From positions 62,001-126,000 of the forward strand of contig JAJFIS010000019.1 in the NCBI GenBank assembly GCA_021774735.1: a stretch of 64,000 nucleotides of DNA, read 5' to 3'. Below are positions 28,567-38,732 of this stretch, one piece after another. A program made the translations under genes and the position numbers. Under the pieces are notes generated by a model. That model saw only the letters and a program-made list of their open reading frames with translations. It made no database searches and had not been told where the DNA came from. Each line of letters begins with the position of its first letter. Position 1 is the stretch's first letter. The stretch comes from Alphaproteobacteria bacterium (GTDB lineage: Bacteria; Pseudomonadota; Alphaproteobacteria; Sphingomonadales; Kordiimonadaceae).

Positions 28567-30114
28567 ATGAAGTCCCTCTTACCAACTCGCCGTAAATTCT
28601 TAAAGGCCACTGTAGCTACAACTGGAGTGGCGGTGTTTTCTAGTTTTCTACCCGGCCTCCAGGTTCTGGCCCATCACCAGCCGCCAATTCGTCGCAGTTT
28701 AGGTGCGCTGGGGCCTGACCATGATGACGTGACCACTTACCGTGACTTTGTGCGCATCATGAAGGCGGAATCCAACAGCAACCCTTTCAGTTGGAACCAA
28801 TTTGCCCTCATTCACGGTACAACAGCTGGATTTAACAAATGCCCCCATGGCTCGTGGTACTTCCTGCCTTGGCACCGCGCTTATGTGCAAATGTATGAGC
28901 GCGCTTGTAGGGTTGTGACCAATAACCCTGATTTCGCCATGCCTTATTGGGACTGGACCGAGCAACGTGGCATCCCAGAAGCATTCCACCAAGGGGCAGT
29001 GGTCAATAATGCCCTGCATGAGCCCAGTCGGACCATGTCTGAAAGTGCTTCTCTACCCGATTGGATGGTGGGGGAAGAGGTTATGCACAGCATTTATGAA
29101 GAGAGCAACTTTGAGGCCTTTGGTACCACTCGGCCTGCGGGACAAAACAACTTAGACCCTGCTTGGGTAACCGGCGGCGGCGGGGTGCAGGGTACACTGG
29201 AAGCCACACCGCATAATAATGTTCATGTTACTGTTGGCGGGGTCATGGGTGGCTATCGCTCTCCGCTTGATCCACTGTTTCAAATGCACCACGGCAATAT
29301 TGACCGCATCTGGGATAATTGGATTGCCCTCTGCAATAAAAACTCCACCGATACACTGTGGCTTGATATGCCCTTCACCGATAACTTTACCCACCCAACG
29401 GGCAGCAGTTACAGTGCCACTGTGCGCAACTTATTAGACACGAAAGCGCTAGGATACCAATATGAGACCCAGCGCAAGACATGTCGTAGGTTCCCAATCC
29501 TGGATCGTCGCATTGATATTTTGGATAAATTCTTTGCCTTCCGAGAACAAAAGCGCCCAGATCTTCCAAAAGGGCCTTTGCCACCAAATTGTGTACAGGG
29601 CCTAACTTGCCCTCCCGATTTCTTCCGCATTGATAATAATACTCGGCTTTCAACCGGCAAGCCACTATCAATGAAAATTCAACTGGAAGAGCGTTTTGAA
29701 AAAATGGGAAGGCCAACACTAAAAATTGCTGGGAAAGCTTTAAGTGAGGGACGTGAGAGCGAAAACTATAATGAAGTTCTGGCGGTCTTGCGCAATATCA
29801 CGCCGCCCAATGACCCTCGTACGACCTTAAGGATATTTCTAAACCATCCAAGACCAAGCTTAAAAACCTCCACTGATAATCGGCATTATGTAACCACAAT
29901 CGGCTTTTTTGGTAAGCATAATGAAGGATCGCACCAAAAGGCCAAAATGTCTTATCTTTTGAACCTAACGGATACCCTTAGTTTGCTCGCCCAAAGTGGC
30001 AAATTACGCTCCAATGATCTATCTATTCAAATTGTTATGGTCCCACCCCAGGGAGTCGATAAACGTGAGGTAGGGTATGTCCAGCCGGAAGGAATTGATG
30101 TCGCCATTATTTAG
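28567..30114 (+). CDS. Tat-exported tyrosinase family copper oxidase
   Basis: A 515-residue type 3 copper protein. The N-terminus has a textbook twin-arginine signal (TRRKFLK then a hydrophobic stretch), so it should fold and load copper before export. CuA ligands are His83, His94 and His103 (the H-x8-H spacing is visible in PHGSWYFLPWH). CuB ligands are His216, His220 and His241/242 in DPLFQMHHGNIDRIW. Residues beyond about 330 form a C-terminal domain like that in other bacterial or plant-type polyphenol oxidases. It would oxidise phenols to quinones; the physiological substrate is unknown. A small exported protein follows directly. Confidence 0.9.
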   Translation: MKSLLPTRRKFLKATVATTGVAVFSSFLPGLQVLAHHQPPIRRSLGALGPDHDDVTTYRDFVRIMKAESNSNPFSWNQFALIHGTTAGFNKCPHGSWYFLPWHRAYVQMYERACRVVTNNPDFAMPYWDWTEQRGIPEAFHQGAVVNNALHEPSRTMSESASLPDWMVGEEVMHSIYEESNFEAFGTTRPAGQNNLDPAWVTGGGGVQGTLEATPHNNVHVTVGGVMGGYRSPLDPLFQMHHGNIDRIWDNWIALCNKNSTDTLWLDMPFTDNFTHPTGSSYSATVRNLLDTKALGYQYETQRKTCRRFPILDRRIDILDKFFAFREQKRPDLPKGPLPPNCVQGLTCPPDFFRIDNNTRLSTGKPLSMKIQLEERFEKMGRPTLKIAGKALSEGRESENYNEVLAVLRNITPPNDPRTTLRIFLNHPRPSLKTSTDNRHYVTTIGFFGKHNEGSHQKAKMSYLLNLTDTLSLLAQSGKLRSNDLSIQIVMVPPQGVDKREVGYVQPEGIDVAII

Positions 30115-30196
30115 CCGCAAATATATTTATACTGGATATATGAGCAATACCCCTCCAGCGACCCCAGCGCCCGATGCGCGGCCCATAGGTGGCCCC

Positions 30197-30634
30197 ATGC
30201 GGGCGCTGGCATTTTGTGCCCTAGTCTTCGCTAGTTTTGACGCCCAAGCCCATGATCATAACGCCAATAACCAGCAAGTTTGCTTTAAACCAACCGCCGA
30301 ACAAATTAATGCTATAAGGATACACACTACCCGTCTTGTTATCTCAATTTATGATGTCCGCGCCGAGAAAACCCAACCAACCACCGCAAAAATTTCGTGG
30401 GATAGGCCGGATGCTACCAGTGAAACTAGCTATCTAGGACTTTATCCAGAAGGACTAAAGGGGCAAATACCTAAGCGTTTCTTGCTGCCACTTAGTGCCA
30501 ATCATATGGCACCAAAGTCCAGAGGTCTATGTGTCATTGTTACTTTCATCGATAGCAACAGCATTGAGGTTAAAACCTATGCCACTCTCAGCCTAGATAT
30601 CCATGTCATGCAAAGGTCTAGCAAAAAAGAATGA
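30197..30634 (+). CDS. Small exported protein after tyrosinase, mature form starting with histidine
   Basis: A 145-residue protein I do not recognise. It has a signal peptide (MRALAFCALVF core) with predicted cleavage after DAQA, so the mature chain would begin His-Asp-His. Two cysteines (QQVCF and RGLCVI) could form a disulphide. AGGTGG lies four bases before the ATG at 30197; the frame extends upstream to ATGs at 30140 and 30077, the latter overlapping the tyrosinase. Co-location suggests an accessory protein, for example for copper delivery, but this is inference. Confidence 0.6.
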   Translation: MRALAFCALVFASFDAQAHDHNANNQQVCFKPTAEQINAIRIHTTRLVISIYDVRAEKTQPTTAKISWDRPDATSETSYLGLYPEGLKGQIPKRFLLPLSANHMAPKSRGLCVIVTFIDSNSIEVKTYATLSLDIHVMQRSSKKE

Positions 30635-30640
30635 CCCCTT

Positions 30641-31546
30641 CTAACCGCTCTGAATTTCTAGAAATACCCGCGTGATGCTGGGGTATTTCGCTTTAATGAT
30701 GTTTTCCGCCTTGGTCACCGCCGCTTCGACGCGGTCGGCAGTCCAGCTATCATCAAAATCTAAACTGGCATTGAGCAAAATATCCGTTGGGCCAAAATGC
30801 AAGGTAAGAAGCTCATTGATGGCTTCTACTCCGTCCTGTGCAAGCAGAATTTCATGTAAATCTGTAACCACATGCGGGTGTGCGGCCTCCCCCACCAACA
30901 AGCCTTTACTTTCCACGGCCAGCAATACCGCTGTACCCGCCAGCACACAGCCGATCAAAATAGATGCCACGCCGTCCAGCACTGGCATATCTAGCGCTTG
31001 GCTGAGATAAATTCCAACAAGTGCAAATAAAAGGCCTAATAACGCTGCCGTATCCTCAAATAGCACGGTAAAAATTGTCGGATCCTTGCTGTTACGAATA
31101 GTCGCAAAGCTAGGCTTGCCGCCCTCGCTTTTCTTCAGCTCTTTCCAGGCTACCATCCAGGCAGCACTTTCAAATATAATCGCCAACCCAAGCACTATGT
31201 AATTTATCATGGGGTCCGTTATAGGCGTCGGGTCCATTACCTTATGGATACCTTCATAGATGGACACGCCCGCACCCACTGCGAAAATCAAAATAGCAAC
31301 AATGAAAGTCCAAAAATAAAGCTCCTTGCCATAACCAAAGGGATGGTCACTGTCCGCTGCCCTTTTTGCCTGCTTTAAGCCATAAAGCAGCAACAATTGA
31401 TTACCCGTATCGACCACCGAGTGAATGGCTTCACTGAGCATCGCTGAGCTGCCGGTCATAGCGGCGGCAAAAAACTTCGTGATGCTGATGAGTGCATTGC
31501 CGGCTAGCGCCGCAAAAATTGCTTTCTTAGAAGTAACTGACGCCAC
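30641..31546 (-). CDS. Cation diffusion facilitator family transporter
   Basis: A 301-residue CDF-type metal transporter with about six membrane helices. The first metal site has HSVVD in the second helix, and the DSDHPFGYGKELYFW loop is typical of the family branch related to ZnT9/YdfM. The C-terminal cytoplasmic domain (about 215-301) has the ferredoxin-like strand LTLHFGPTDILLNASLDF. The GTG start has AGGGGA five bases upstream. It exports divalent metals such as zinc; specificity cannot be told from sequence. It converges on the tyrosinase operon. Confidence 0.87.
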   Translation of the reverse strand: MASVTSKKAIFAALAGNALISITKFFAAAMTGSSAMLSEAIHSVVDTGNQLLLLYGLKQAKRAADSDHPFGYGKELYFWTFIVAILIFAVGAGVSIYEGIHKVMDPTPITDPMINYIVLGLAIIFESAAWMVAWKELKKSEGGKPSFATIRNSKDPTIFTVLFEDTAALLGLLFALVGIYLSQALDMPVLDGVASILIGCVLAGTAVLLAVESKGLLVGEAAHPHVVTDLHEILLAQDGVEAINELLTLHFGPTDILLNASLDFDDSWTADRVEAAVTKAENIIKAKYPSITRVFLEIQSG

Positions 31547-31614
31547 AAAATTCCCCTATGTTTTCTTGAAGTTTATAATGACCTGCCGTCATAATAAAGT
31601 GCCAGCGCCCTGCG

Positions 31615-32820
31615 TCAACCACCTGTGCTTGAAGCATCTGTTACCAAGTGAAAGCGGGTTGGTAATGGCGGCAAGCCATTTTTGCAGGGAACTCTGAAAC
31701 CGGCACCATGGCCGCTTCCTTTTCTAAATTCCATATTGCCCTTTGCAGCACAAATCCCTTTAGCTTTTAGATAGGCCCTCAGCGGTTCTGCGTTCATATC
31801 AATACCATTGAGATGGTCTTCTTCAAAACCACGCCCTAAAAGATTGCACGGAACAAAGATTTCTTTACCAGGTTTTCTCTGTTTATAAATTTGTTGACGG
31901 CAAAAGCGTTGCAGGGTGGGCTGCAAAGTTGCTTCAAAAATATCCTCGGCATTAAAATCGGCAGGCTGCATCATCACCAAACCAGCATCATGGCGCACAA
32001 GCAATTGGTTTAAAGTTTGCCAACGGTCTAAGCCTTGTGCGTTTAAAATTTGATCTAAAAGCGTGAATATATCTTGATGACCATCGAGAATAACCAGCGT
32101 TTTGATGAACAGCTCATGAAAGGTTTGACCGCTACCACGGCCAAGAGCAAAGCCATCTGATAAAGCCCGCAGAAAGGCACTTGTGCCATCACTGCCTTCA
32201 TTTAAGGCCATTACCTGATCGATAAACCAAAACAAAAAGGGACCACAGGCATATTTCGCTGTACTGTTACCAAAAACAGAAAGTTGATCAACATTCCGCT
32301 CCCCAAGCCCTGAGATACAGCCATTTAACCACCGCACCGCAGCTTTGTCCTGCGCCTCCAGCGGCCTTTGCTGGATGCTATAATAAACCGCTGCGCCTTC
32401 TTCCACCCAGTCAAGCTGTGCCAAATTTACCGGGTCAAAATGGTGCAGAAACCAGATATGGAACATTTCGTGGCGAATGAGCAATTCCAGCACTTTTTGG
32501 CGGTCTTGGTTAGGCACCAACCATTTTTCTCCGCCAATGTGCAGTGACATCAAATTTATGCTGTGAACATGGCCGCGCACAAAAGGCGATTCTTTCGAAA
32601 AAGACACAGTTACTGTCACATCTTGCCAGTTGGATTTCACCAAGTGTGTGCCGTAATAGGCCTCGCTGCGGCGTACTTCAGTGCGGATGCTTTCCACCAA
32701 CCATTTTGGTACATCATCGCCGAATATGATATCAAGCTCACCGGCCGCGCCCGCTGTTGCTGGACTATACGGCACATAGAAAAGGAAAAAGCAGAAAACT
32801 AAATGACAAAGGGGTCGCAT
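31615..32820 (-). CDS. Exported gluzincin-like (HExxH) protein
   Basis: A 401-residue protein with a signal peptide (MRPLCHLVF to about residue 25). It has a zinc-peptidase motif HEMFH at 117-121 and a downstream WVEEGAAVYY, whose Glu141 would be the third ligand. This resembles the peptidase MA-like group. The rest of the protein is not recognised; the C-terminal third has several cysteines (FCRQQ, PCNLLG, ICAAKG, PCKNG) that could form disulphides. The ATG at 32820 is chosen because AGGAG lies six bases upstream, rather than the one at 32847. Confidence 0.65.
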   Translation of the reverse strand: MRPLCHLVFCFFLFYVPYSPATAGAAGELDIIFGDDVPKWLVESIRTEVRRSEAYYGTHLVKSNWQDVTVTVSFSKESPFVRGHVHSINLMSLHIGGEKWLVPNQDRQKVLELLIRHEMFHIWFLHHFDPVNLAQLDWVEEGAAVYYSIQQRPLEAQDKAAVRWLNGCISGLGERNVDQLSVFGNSTAKYACGPFLFWFIDQVMALNEGSDGTSAFLRALSDGFALGRGSGQTFHELFIKTLVILDGHQDIFTLLDQILNAQGLDRWQTLNQLLVRHDAGLVMMQPADFNAEDIFEATLQPTLQRFCRQQIYKQRKPGKEIFVPCNLLGRGFEEDHLNGIDMNAEPLRAYLKAKGICAAKGNMEFRKGSGHGAGFRVPCKNGLPPLPTRFHLVTDASSTGG

Positions 32821-32932
32821 AAGAAACTCCTGAAAAGCATGGTCCAAAGCTTATGCGGAACTATAGGGGCGGGGCAACAAGTATGAAAACATGTGACGGA
32901 TAATTCTATGAAAACACGTAATACCCTAATCA

Positions 32933-33838
32933 TTAATGAGCAACTAACGCTCCAAAACGGTAATAGCTACCTTTTTTAAAATAATAAGATGGTGTTATTG
33001 TTGATCCATCCGTCAGCTCAAACCACAGCTTTCCCAGCATGGTTTTCACAATGTGCGGCGATTGTGCCGGGCTATAACCCTGCACCAATAGATATCGTTT
33101 AGCCCCCGTTTTTTCATGTACCGCAATATCAGCCACCATAACTGTGTGGCCGGGATATCCCGGTGCTATCAAAACATCGCCAATTTTCAGCGCTGCGGCT
33201 TTTTCAACCTTTTGCATATCCCGCGCCAAGGATGCCGTACCAGCATAGGTAAAGATTATTTTCAACCACCGACGAAAGGTCTGATAGCTACGCTCCTCTG
33301 CTGGAGCCGATGTTGAAAAAGTAACATGTGCTCCATCGACTTTGGGTCGAACACCCCTGAGATAATCATTGAAGCTAAAGGCATGGCCGCTGGTAAACTT
33401 GAAACTGATTTTTTGGTCTTGTCCAGCCGCATATAGATATTCTGACCAGAGCCTTATCACCACATCAGCACATTGTTGGAGATCTCTGTCCCCCACATCA
33501 ATATCTAAAACCCGTTTGGCCACCATATTTGTGGCCGCATATGATCCGTCAAATTCAAGCACAGGAGACCCGGCTGGTTTCAGCGGCACTGCCCGCAGCC
33601 ATGCGCCAAAGCTATCGGCTTGAAGGTCTTTACGGCCATAACCAGCTGGAACATCTATATCGCTGATTCGGTTTGAGCTTTTGTGGGATGTTGGCCATGG
33701 CACATCGCCTGCTTTGGCCTTTGGTGGGCCGACAAACAAGGTAAGAGCCACCATGCAAAGGCCGACAAATATGGTGGTCCAAACGCGCTTATTTTCTTGC
33801 GTGGTGTAGAACCGGCTCGCCGTTTTTGCCCGTGTCAC
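32933..33838 (-). CDS. DUF4846 domain-containing exported protein
   Basis: A 301-residue protein whose body matches DUF4846, with segments VLDIDVGDRDLQQCADVVIRLWSEY, FTSGHAFSFNDYLRG and IGDVLIAPGYPGHTVMVAD. The N-terminus has a membrane or signal segment (WTTIFVGLCMVALTLFVG) after about 20 residues, so the protein is exported or anchored. I propose the GTG start at 33838 with AGGA five bases upstream; the frame continues to 33901 but would overlap the small gene before it. DUF4846 is better known from Bacteroidetes and its function is not known to me. Confidence 0.7.
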   Translation of the reverse strand: MTRAKTASRFYTTQENKRVWTTIFVGLCMVALTLFVGPPKAKAGDVPWPTSHKSSNRISDIDVPAGYGRKDLQADSFGAWLRAVPLKPAGSPVLEFDGSYAATNMVAKRVLDIDVGDRDLQQCADVVIRLWSEYLYAAGQDQKISFKFTSGHAFSFNDYLRGVRPKVDGAHVTFSTSAPAEERSYQTFRRWLKIIFTYAGTASLARDMQKVEKAAALKIGDVLIAPGYPGHTVMVADIAVHEKTGAKRYLLVQGYSPAQSPHIVKTMLGKLWFELTDGSTITPSYYFKKGSYYRFGALVAH

Positions 33839-33845
33839 GGCGATC

Positions 33846-33935
33846 CTACCAACGGTCCATTTGCGAACGTGCCCGCGATATGGCAAAGCCAAATATGGCA
33901 ACCATTATCAACCCAATTTCTAAAATCCCTGTCAT
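33846..33935 (-). CDS. Small membrane protein of 29 residues
   Basis: A short frame with ATG at 33935 and GGAG eight bases upstream. The product has one hydrophobic helix (ILEIGLIMVAIFGFAI) followed by a basic end (SRARSQMDRW). It stops seven bases before the proposed DUF4846 start, so the two are probably co-translated. Size and topology are typical of single-pass regulatory micropeptides. No family is recognised. Confidence 0.5.
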   Translation of the reverse strand: MTGILEIGLIMVAIFGFAISRARSQMDRW

Positions 33936-34129
33936 GATATATACTCCAACTATTATTTTATTTTGCAACAGTGATAGTTTCACCAACTCTTTTGTTCGAA
34001 AAAAGGCAAAAATGGGGTATGTTGGTTGCAATTATGGCAGGCTTGCGCCATAAGGCAGATGACAGTTAGCCTCTGTTCTTTTGCATGCTGACACCCCATC
34101 CCCAACCCCCGAACGAGGAGGCATAATCT

Positions 34130-36811
34130 ATGGCTACCGTTGGTCAAGATACCCTGCAAACTCGCCGCACCCTAAATGTAGCCGGCAATGAATATGAATA
34201 TTATAGCTTGAAGGCTGCTGCTGAGAAAATCGGTGACGTTTCCCGCCTTCCCTACACACTGAAAGTGTTACTGGAAAACCTGCTGCGCTATGAAGACGGC
34301 GTCTCGGTTAAAGTAGAAGATGTGCAAGCCCTTGCCGATTGGCAAAAAGAACAGCATATGGACCATGAAATTCAGTACCGCCCTGCGCGGGTGTTGATGC
34401 AAGATTTCACCGGTGTGCCTGCGGTTGTTGACCTTGCCGCTATGCGCGACGCGATGAAAGCCATGGGCGGCGACGCCAGTAAGATTAACCCACTGGCCCA
34501 GTGTGATCTGGTGATTGACCATAGTGTTATGGTCGACAAAGCCGGTACCGCCACCGCCTTTAAGGAAAATGTAGCGCTGGAAATGGAACGCAACGCTGAG
34601 CGCTATGAGTTCCTGAAATGGGGCCAAAATAGCTTTACAGACTTTAACGCTGTGCCCCCCGGCACCGGCATTTGCCACCAAGTGAACCTTGAATATATCG
34701 CCAAGACCGTTTGGACTTATGATATTGACGGCAAAACCATTGCCTTCCCTGATACCTGCGTTGGCACTGACAGCCACACCACCATGATCAACGGCCTTGC
34801 GGTTCTTGGTTGGGGTGTTGGCGGCATTGAAGCCGAAGCGGCTATGCTCGGTCAGCCCGTATCGATGCTGATCCCCGAAGTGGTTGGCTTCAAACTAACG
34901 GGCAAACTGAACGACGGCATCACCGCCACTGACTTGGTGTTGCGGGTGGTGGAAATGCTGCGCGAGCGTGGTGTGGTCGGCAAATTTGTTGAGTTTTTCG
35001 GCCCCGGCCTTGATGAACTAACCCTTGCTGACCAAGCGACGATCGCCAACATGGGCCCCGAGTATGGCGCCACCTGTGGCTTCTTCCCCGTGAGCAAACA
35101 AACGCTTGATTTTCTAACTTTCACTGGCCGCGATGAAGAAACGGTTGCGCTGGTTGAAGCCTATGCCCGCGAGCAAGGCATGTGGCGCGACGCGAACAGC
35201 CCTGACCCTGTATATACCGATACTTTAGCGTTAGACATCACATCGGTTAAAGCGGCGCTCGCTGGCCCCAGCCGCCCACAAGACCGGGTTGACCTTGACG
35301 GTGCAGCCCATGCCTTCGTCAGCCAAGTGCTGGCCAAGGCAGGCAAAGAAAATGATGACAAAGACTATGCTGTAAAAGGTGAAGATTACACCATTACCCA
35401 CGGCGCTGTTGGTATTGCGGCGATCACGTCCTGCACCAACACCTCCAACCCCGGGGTGCTTGTCGCCGCTGGTTTGGTCGCTAAAAAAGCCAATGAGCTC
35501 GGCCTGACGACAAAACCTTGGGTCAAAACATCACTGGCCCCCGGCTCAAAGGTTGTGACCGATTATCTCGACAAGGCTGGCTTGACCGAGCATCTGAACG
35601 CGCTCGGCTTTAACCTTGTTGGCTATGGCTGCACCACCTGCATTGGTAACTCAGGGCCCCTTGCCCCAGCTATTAGCGCCTCAATCAACGAAAATGGGCT
35701 CGTTTGCGCCTCTGTACTTTCAGGCAATCGCAACTTTGAAGGCCGCGTCAGCCAAGACCTTAAGGCTTCTTATCTGGCATCGCCACCGCTTGTGGTTGCC
35801 TATGCGCTTGCCGGTAATGTCAAGATCGACATAACGACCGAACCATTGGGTCAAGACCAAGACGGCAAGGATGTTTACTTGCGTGACCTATGGCCAACCA
35901 ACGCCGAAGTGCAAGCCGCTATATCTGCCTCGCTGAGCCGTGAGATGTTCATCGAGCGCTACGCCAATGTGTTCGACGGTGAACCTGAATGGCAAGCCAT
36001 TCCAGTGACCAAAGGTGAAACTTTCGCTTGGAACGCGGATTCTACCTATATCCAACATCCACCTTACTTTGAAAATATGGCCGAAGGTATTGCACCAATT
36101 GCTGATATTCTAGGCGCGCGGCCCCTTGCCTTGCTCGGTGACAGTATCACCACCGACCATATCTCACCAGCTGGCGTTATTAAAGCCGACAGCCCAGCGG
36201 GTGAATATCTGCAGGAAAAAGGCGTCGCTAAGCGGGACTTCAACAGCTACGGCAGCCGGCGCGGTAACCACCAGGTAATGATGCGCGGCACTTTCGCCAA
36301 CATCCGCTTGCGTAATCTCATGGCACCCGGCACCGAGGGCGGTTGGACCAAGCACCAGCCATCGGGCGATCTGACCAGCATATATGCAGCTGCCATGCGT
36401 TACGCAGAAAGTGGCACCCCGCTTGTGGTCGTCGGCGGCAAAGAATATGGCACCGGCTCCAGCCGGGATTGGGCGGCCAAGGGCACCAACTTGCTAGGTG
36501 TTAAGGCGGTTCTGGTTGAAAGCTTTGAGCGCATTCACCGCTCCAACCTTGTCGGCATGGGCGTTCTGCCGCTACAATTTAAGGAAGGCGACACGCGCGA
36601 AGCCTTGGGACTTAACGGCACCGAGATGTTTGACGTTACCGGCATTGCAGGCAACATTGATCCGCGCCAAGATGTGCAGGTTAAAATCACTTATGCTGAC
36701 GGCACAACCCGTGAGCTAACCGTTCTCTGCCGCATCGACACGGAAAATGAAGTTGAGTATTACCGTAGTGGCGGCATCCTGCATTATGTGCTGCGCCGCT
36801 TAGCGAACTAA
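34130..36811 (+). CDS. acnA: Aconitate hydratase A
   Basis: An 893-residue aconitase of the AcnA/IRP1 class, interconverting citrate and isocitrate in the TCA cycle. The [4Fe-4S] cysteines are in SCTNTSNP and [12 protein letters not shown]. The C-terminal swivel domain contains [17 protein letters not shown] and [24 protein letters not shown] ribosome site precedes the ATG. It is transcribed alone and followed by a hairpin. Confidence 0.97.
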   Translation: MATVGQDTLQTRRTLNVAGNEYEYYSLKAAAEKIGDVSRLPYTLKVLLENLLRYEDGVSVKVEDVQALADWQKEQHMDHEIQYRPARVLMQDFTGVPAVVDLAAMRDAMKAMGGDASKINPLAQCDLVIDHSVMVDKAGTATAFKENVALEMERNAERYEFLKWGQNSFTDFNAVPPGTGICHQVNLEYIAKTVWTYDIDGKTIAFPDTCVGTDSHTTMINGLAVLGWGVGGIEAEAAMLGQPVSMLIPEVVGFKLTGKLNDGITATDLVLRVVEMLRERGVVGKFVEFFGPGLDELTLADQATIANMGPEYGATCGFFPVSKQTLDFLTFTGRDEETVALVEAYAREQGMWRDANSPDPVYTDTLALDITSVKAALAGPSRPQDRVDLDGAAHAFVSQVLAKAGKENDDKDYAVKGEDYTITHGAVGIAAITSCTNTSNPGVLVAAGLVAKKANELGLTTKPWVKTSLAPGSKVVTDYLDKAGLTEHLNALGFNLVGYGCTTCIGNSGPLAPAISASINENGLVCASVLSGNRNFEGRVSQDLKASYLASPPLVVAYALAGNVKIDITTEPLGQDQDGKDVYLRDLWPTNAEVQAAISASLSREMFIERYANVFDGEPEWQAIPVTKGETFAWNADSTYIQHPPYFENMAEGIAPIADILGARPLALLGDSITTDHISPAGVIKADSPAGEYLQEKGVAKRDFNSYGSRRGNHQVMMRGTFANIRLRNLMAPGTEGGWTKHQPSGDLTSIYAAAMRYAESGTPLVVVGGKEYGTGSSRDWAAKGTNLLGVKAVLVESFERIHRSNLVGMGVLPLQFKEGDTREALGLNGTEMFDVTGIAGNIDPRQDVQVKITYADGTTRELTVLCRIDTENEVEYYRSGGILHYVLRRLAN

Positions 36812-36828
36812 ACACAAAAATTACTGAT

Positions 36829-36852
36829 AGGGCGGCCTCTTGGTCGCCCTTA
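36829..36852 (+). terminator. Terminator hairpin after acnA
   Basis: A nine-base stem with one mismatch (AGGGCGGCC / GGTCGCCCT, four-base loop) lies about 20 bases past the acnA stop. The following T-run is weak. Confidence 0.6.
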
Positions 36853-36922
36853 ATGTATCAGCTCACAAACTGTAACACGGTAGTGATTGGCAAGTGGGTA
36901 TGTTTCGGGCTATGGGTTAGCT

Positions 36923-37672
36923 ATGAAAAATCTAATGCGATTCTATCTGGCCCTTGCGGTGGCTTTTCTGGCTTTAACGGGCACATTATATGCTCAGGAC
37001 AAGACGGACGCGCCTATATCGCGCGCGCCGACCGTTGTTGAGCTATTTACCAGCCAAGGCTGTCCCGGCTGTCCGTCTGCTGATGCCCTGCTGAAGCGCA
37101 CCCGCGAGCGCAGTGACGTATTGGTTTTATCATGGGCGATTGATTATTGGGACCGTTTGGGCTGGGAAGATACCTTTGCCAAGCCTGAGCATAGCAAGCG
37201 CCAAGCAGGCTATAATAAGCAAATGGGCGTGGCCGGTGTTTTCACACCAGAAGCCATCATTGACGGACAACTGTGGTGCAAAGGGGCAGACAAAACAGCG
37301 CTAAACAATAAAATTGAACGTGCTCAAAAGGTCGTGCCCCTACCTTTCACCATGACCCTATCCCAAAAGGATGATAAAATACGCACGACCTTGCCACAAA
37401 CAAAATTGCCTGTAATCCTTACAATTCGGGTGGTTTGGTTCACGGCGGATGCAATGGTTCAAATTGAAGGCGGGGTTAATGAAGGGCGCAACCTGCATTA
37501 TACTAATGTTGTCCGCGCCAGTTGGGACGTGGGTGATTGGGACGGCGAAAAAATGGATGTTGCATTAGCGCTGAAAGATGCCGCCGAGAACGGTGCAGAC
37601 CATGTAGCTTTACTGTTAGCCGATAGCGAAACAGGTAAAATTTACAGCGCTGCCAGCCTGAAAATTAACTAA
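36923..37672 (+). CDS. DUF1223 thioredoxin-fold protein, exported
   Basis: A 249-residue DUF1223 protein with a signal peptide (cleavage probably after LYAQ). The thioredoxin-like core begins VVELFTSQGCPGCPSADALL, carrying a C-x-x-C pair. The start at 36923 gives a normal signal peptide; an upstream ATG at 36887 would add twelve residues. DUF1223 proteins are often found beside acnA in alphaproteobacteria. They are presumed periplasmic redox proteins without a defined substrate. Confidence 0.82.
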   Translation: MKNLMRFYLALAVAFLALTGTLYAQDKTDAPISRAPTVVELFTSQGCPGCPSADALLKRTRERSDVLVLSWAIDYWDRLGWEDTFAKPEHSKRQAGYNKQMGVAGVFTPEAIIDGQLWCKGADKTALNNKIERAQKVVPLPFTMTLSQKDDKIRTTLPQTKLPVILTIRVVWFTADAMVQIEGGVNEGRNLHYTNVVRASWDVGDWDGEKMDVALALKDAAENGADHVALLLADSETGKIYSAASLKIN

Positions 37673-37682
37673 AAGCCTTATT

Positions 37683-38732
37683 TCAGCTATCCTCGTTAAG
37701 TTTAGAAACCGCCCATTTAGCCGCGTCGCGCACCACATCATTATCATCACTTAGTAACGCATGAATGTGGGGCACGGCTGATCTATCGCCGCTATTGCCA
37801 AGCGCATAAAGCACATTGCGGACAAAGCGGTCCCGGCCAATACGCTTTATGGGGCTGGCGGTGAATAACGCTCGAAAGCCCGCATCATCCAACTGCACAA
37901 GGTCCGTTAAGCGCGGCATGGTGAGCTCCACCCGGGCGTGAAATTGGGCCTCATTTGAGATTTTAGCAAATTTATTCCACGGGCAAGCGGCCAAACAATC
38001 ATCACAGCCATAAATGCGATTGCCCATTAGCGGCCGCAGTGCCTCATCCACTGGGCCTTTATGCTCGATGGTCAGGTAACTAATGCAGCGCCGTGCGTCG
38101 ATTTGGTAAGGGGCGGGGAAGGCATCTGTTGGGCAGGCATCCAAACAAGCACGGCAACTACCGCACTGGTCTTTGTGAGACGCAGCGGCTGGAAGTTCCA
38201 TATCGGTGAAAATAGCACCTAAGAAAAACCAATTTCCCAAGTCTGGCGATATTAAATTGGTATGTTTGCCTTGCCACCCAAGGCCCGCAGCAGCGGCCAA
38301 GGGTTTCTCCATTACCGGAGCGGTATCCACAAAGACCTTGAGGTCGCAGCCATAATCACTTACCAGTGAGCGAGCGATGACCTTCAGGCGCTTTTTGATA
38401 CTATCATGATAATCTTTATTACGTGCATAGACACTAATGTTGCCCCGGTCAGGTCGCTCAAGCAAAGCAAGCGGATCGCCGTCTGGGCCATAATTTAGCC
38501 CGAGCATAATCACCGATTTTACCTCGGGCCACAGGGTGCAGGGGTCAGCGCGCCAGCTGATGCGGTCTTGCATCCATGCCATAGTGCCGTGGCGGCCTTT
38601 TGCGACAAAGTCATGAAGCTTAGCCCCCGCTTCTTGGATGGTGGCCGGGTCTGCTACTCCGGCAATATCAAACCCCGCTGAAAGCGCTTTGGCCAAAATT
38701 ACATCAACATCTGGCGCAGAATTATTGCCCAT
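37683..38732 (-). CDS. queG: Epoxyqueuosine reductase
   Basis: A 349-residue cobalamin- and iron-sulphur-dependent enzyme that reduces epoxyqueuosine to queuosine in tRNA, the last step of that modification. Two ferredoxin-like cysteine clusters are visible: [16 protein letters not shown], then [11 protein letters not shown]. The segment [21 protein letters not shown] is typical. A HEAT-like C-terminus ends the protein. It starts exactly at the GST stop, overlapping by one base, so it is translated together with the GST. Confidence 0.95.
   Translation of the reverse strand: MGNNSAPDVDVILAKALSAGFDIAGVADPATIQEAGAKLHDFVAKGRHGTMAWMQDRISWRADPCTLWPEVKSVIMLGLNYGPDGDPLALLERPDRGNISVYARNKDYHDSIKKRLKVIARSLVSDYGCDLKVFVDTAPVMEKPLAAAAGLGWQGKHTNLISPDLGNWFFLGAIFTDMELPAAASHKDQCGSCRACLDACPTDAFPAPYQIDARRCISYLTIEHKGPVDEALRPLMGNRIYGCDDCLAACPWNKFAKISNEAQFHARVELTMPRLTDLVQLDDAGFRALFTASPIKRIGRDRFVRNVLYALGNSGDRSAVPHIHALLSDDNDVVRDAAKWAVSKLNEDS

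Noticed and set aside
33846-34031. 61-residue frame upstream of DUF4846
   Set aside because: The upstream half has no ribosome site or family likeness. The internal ATG at 33935 with GGAG gives a better 29-residue gene.
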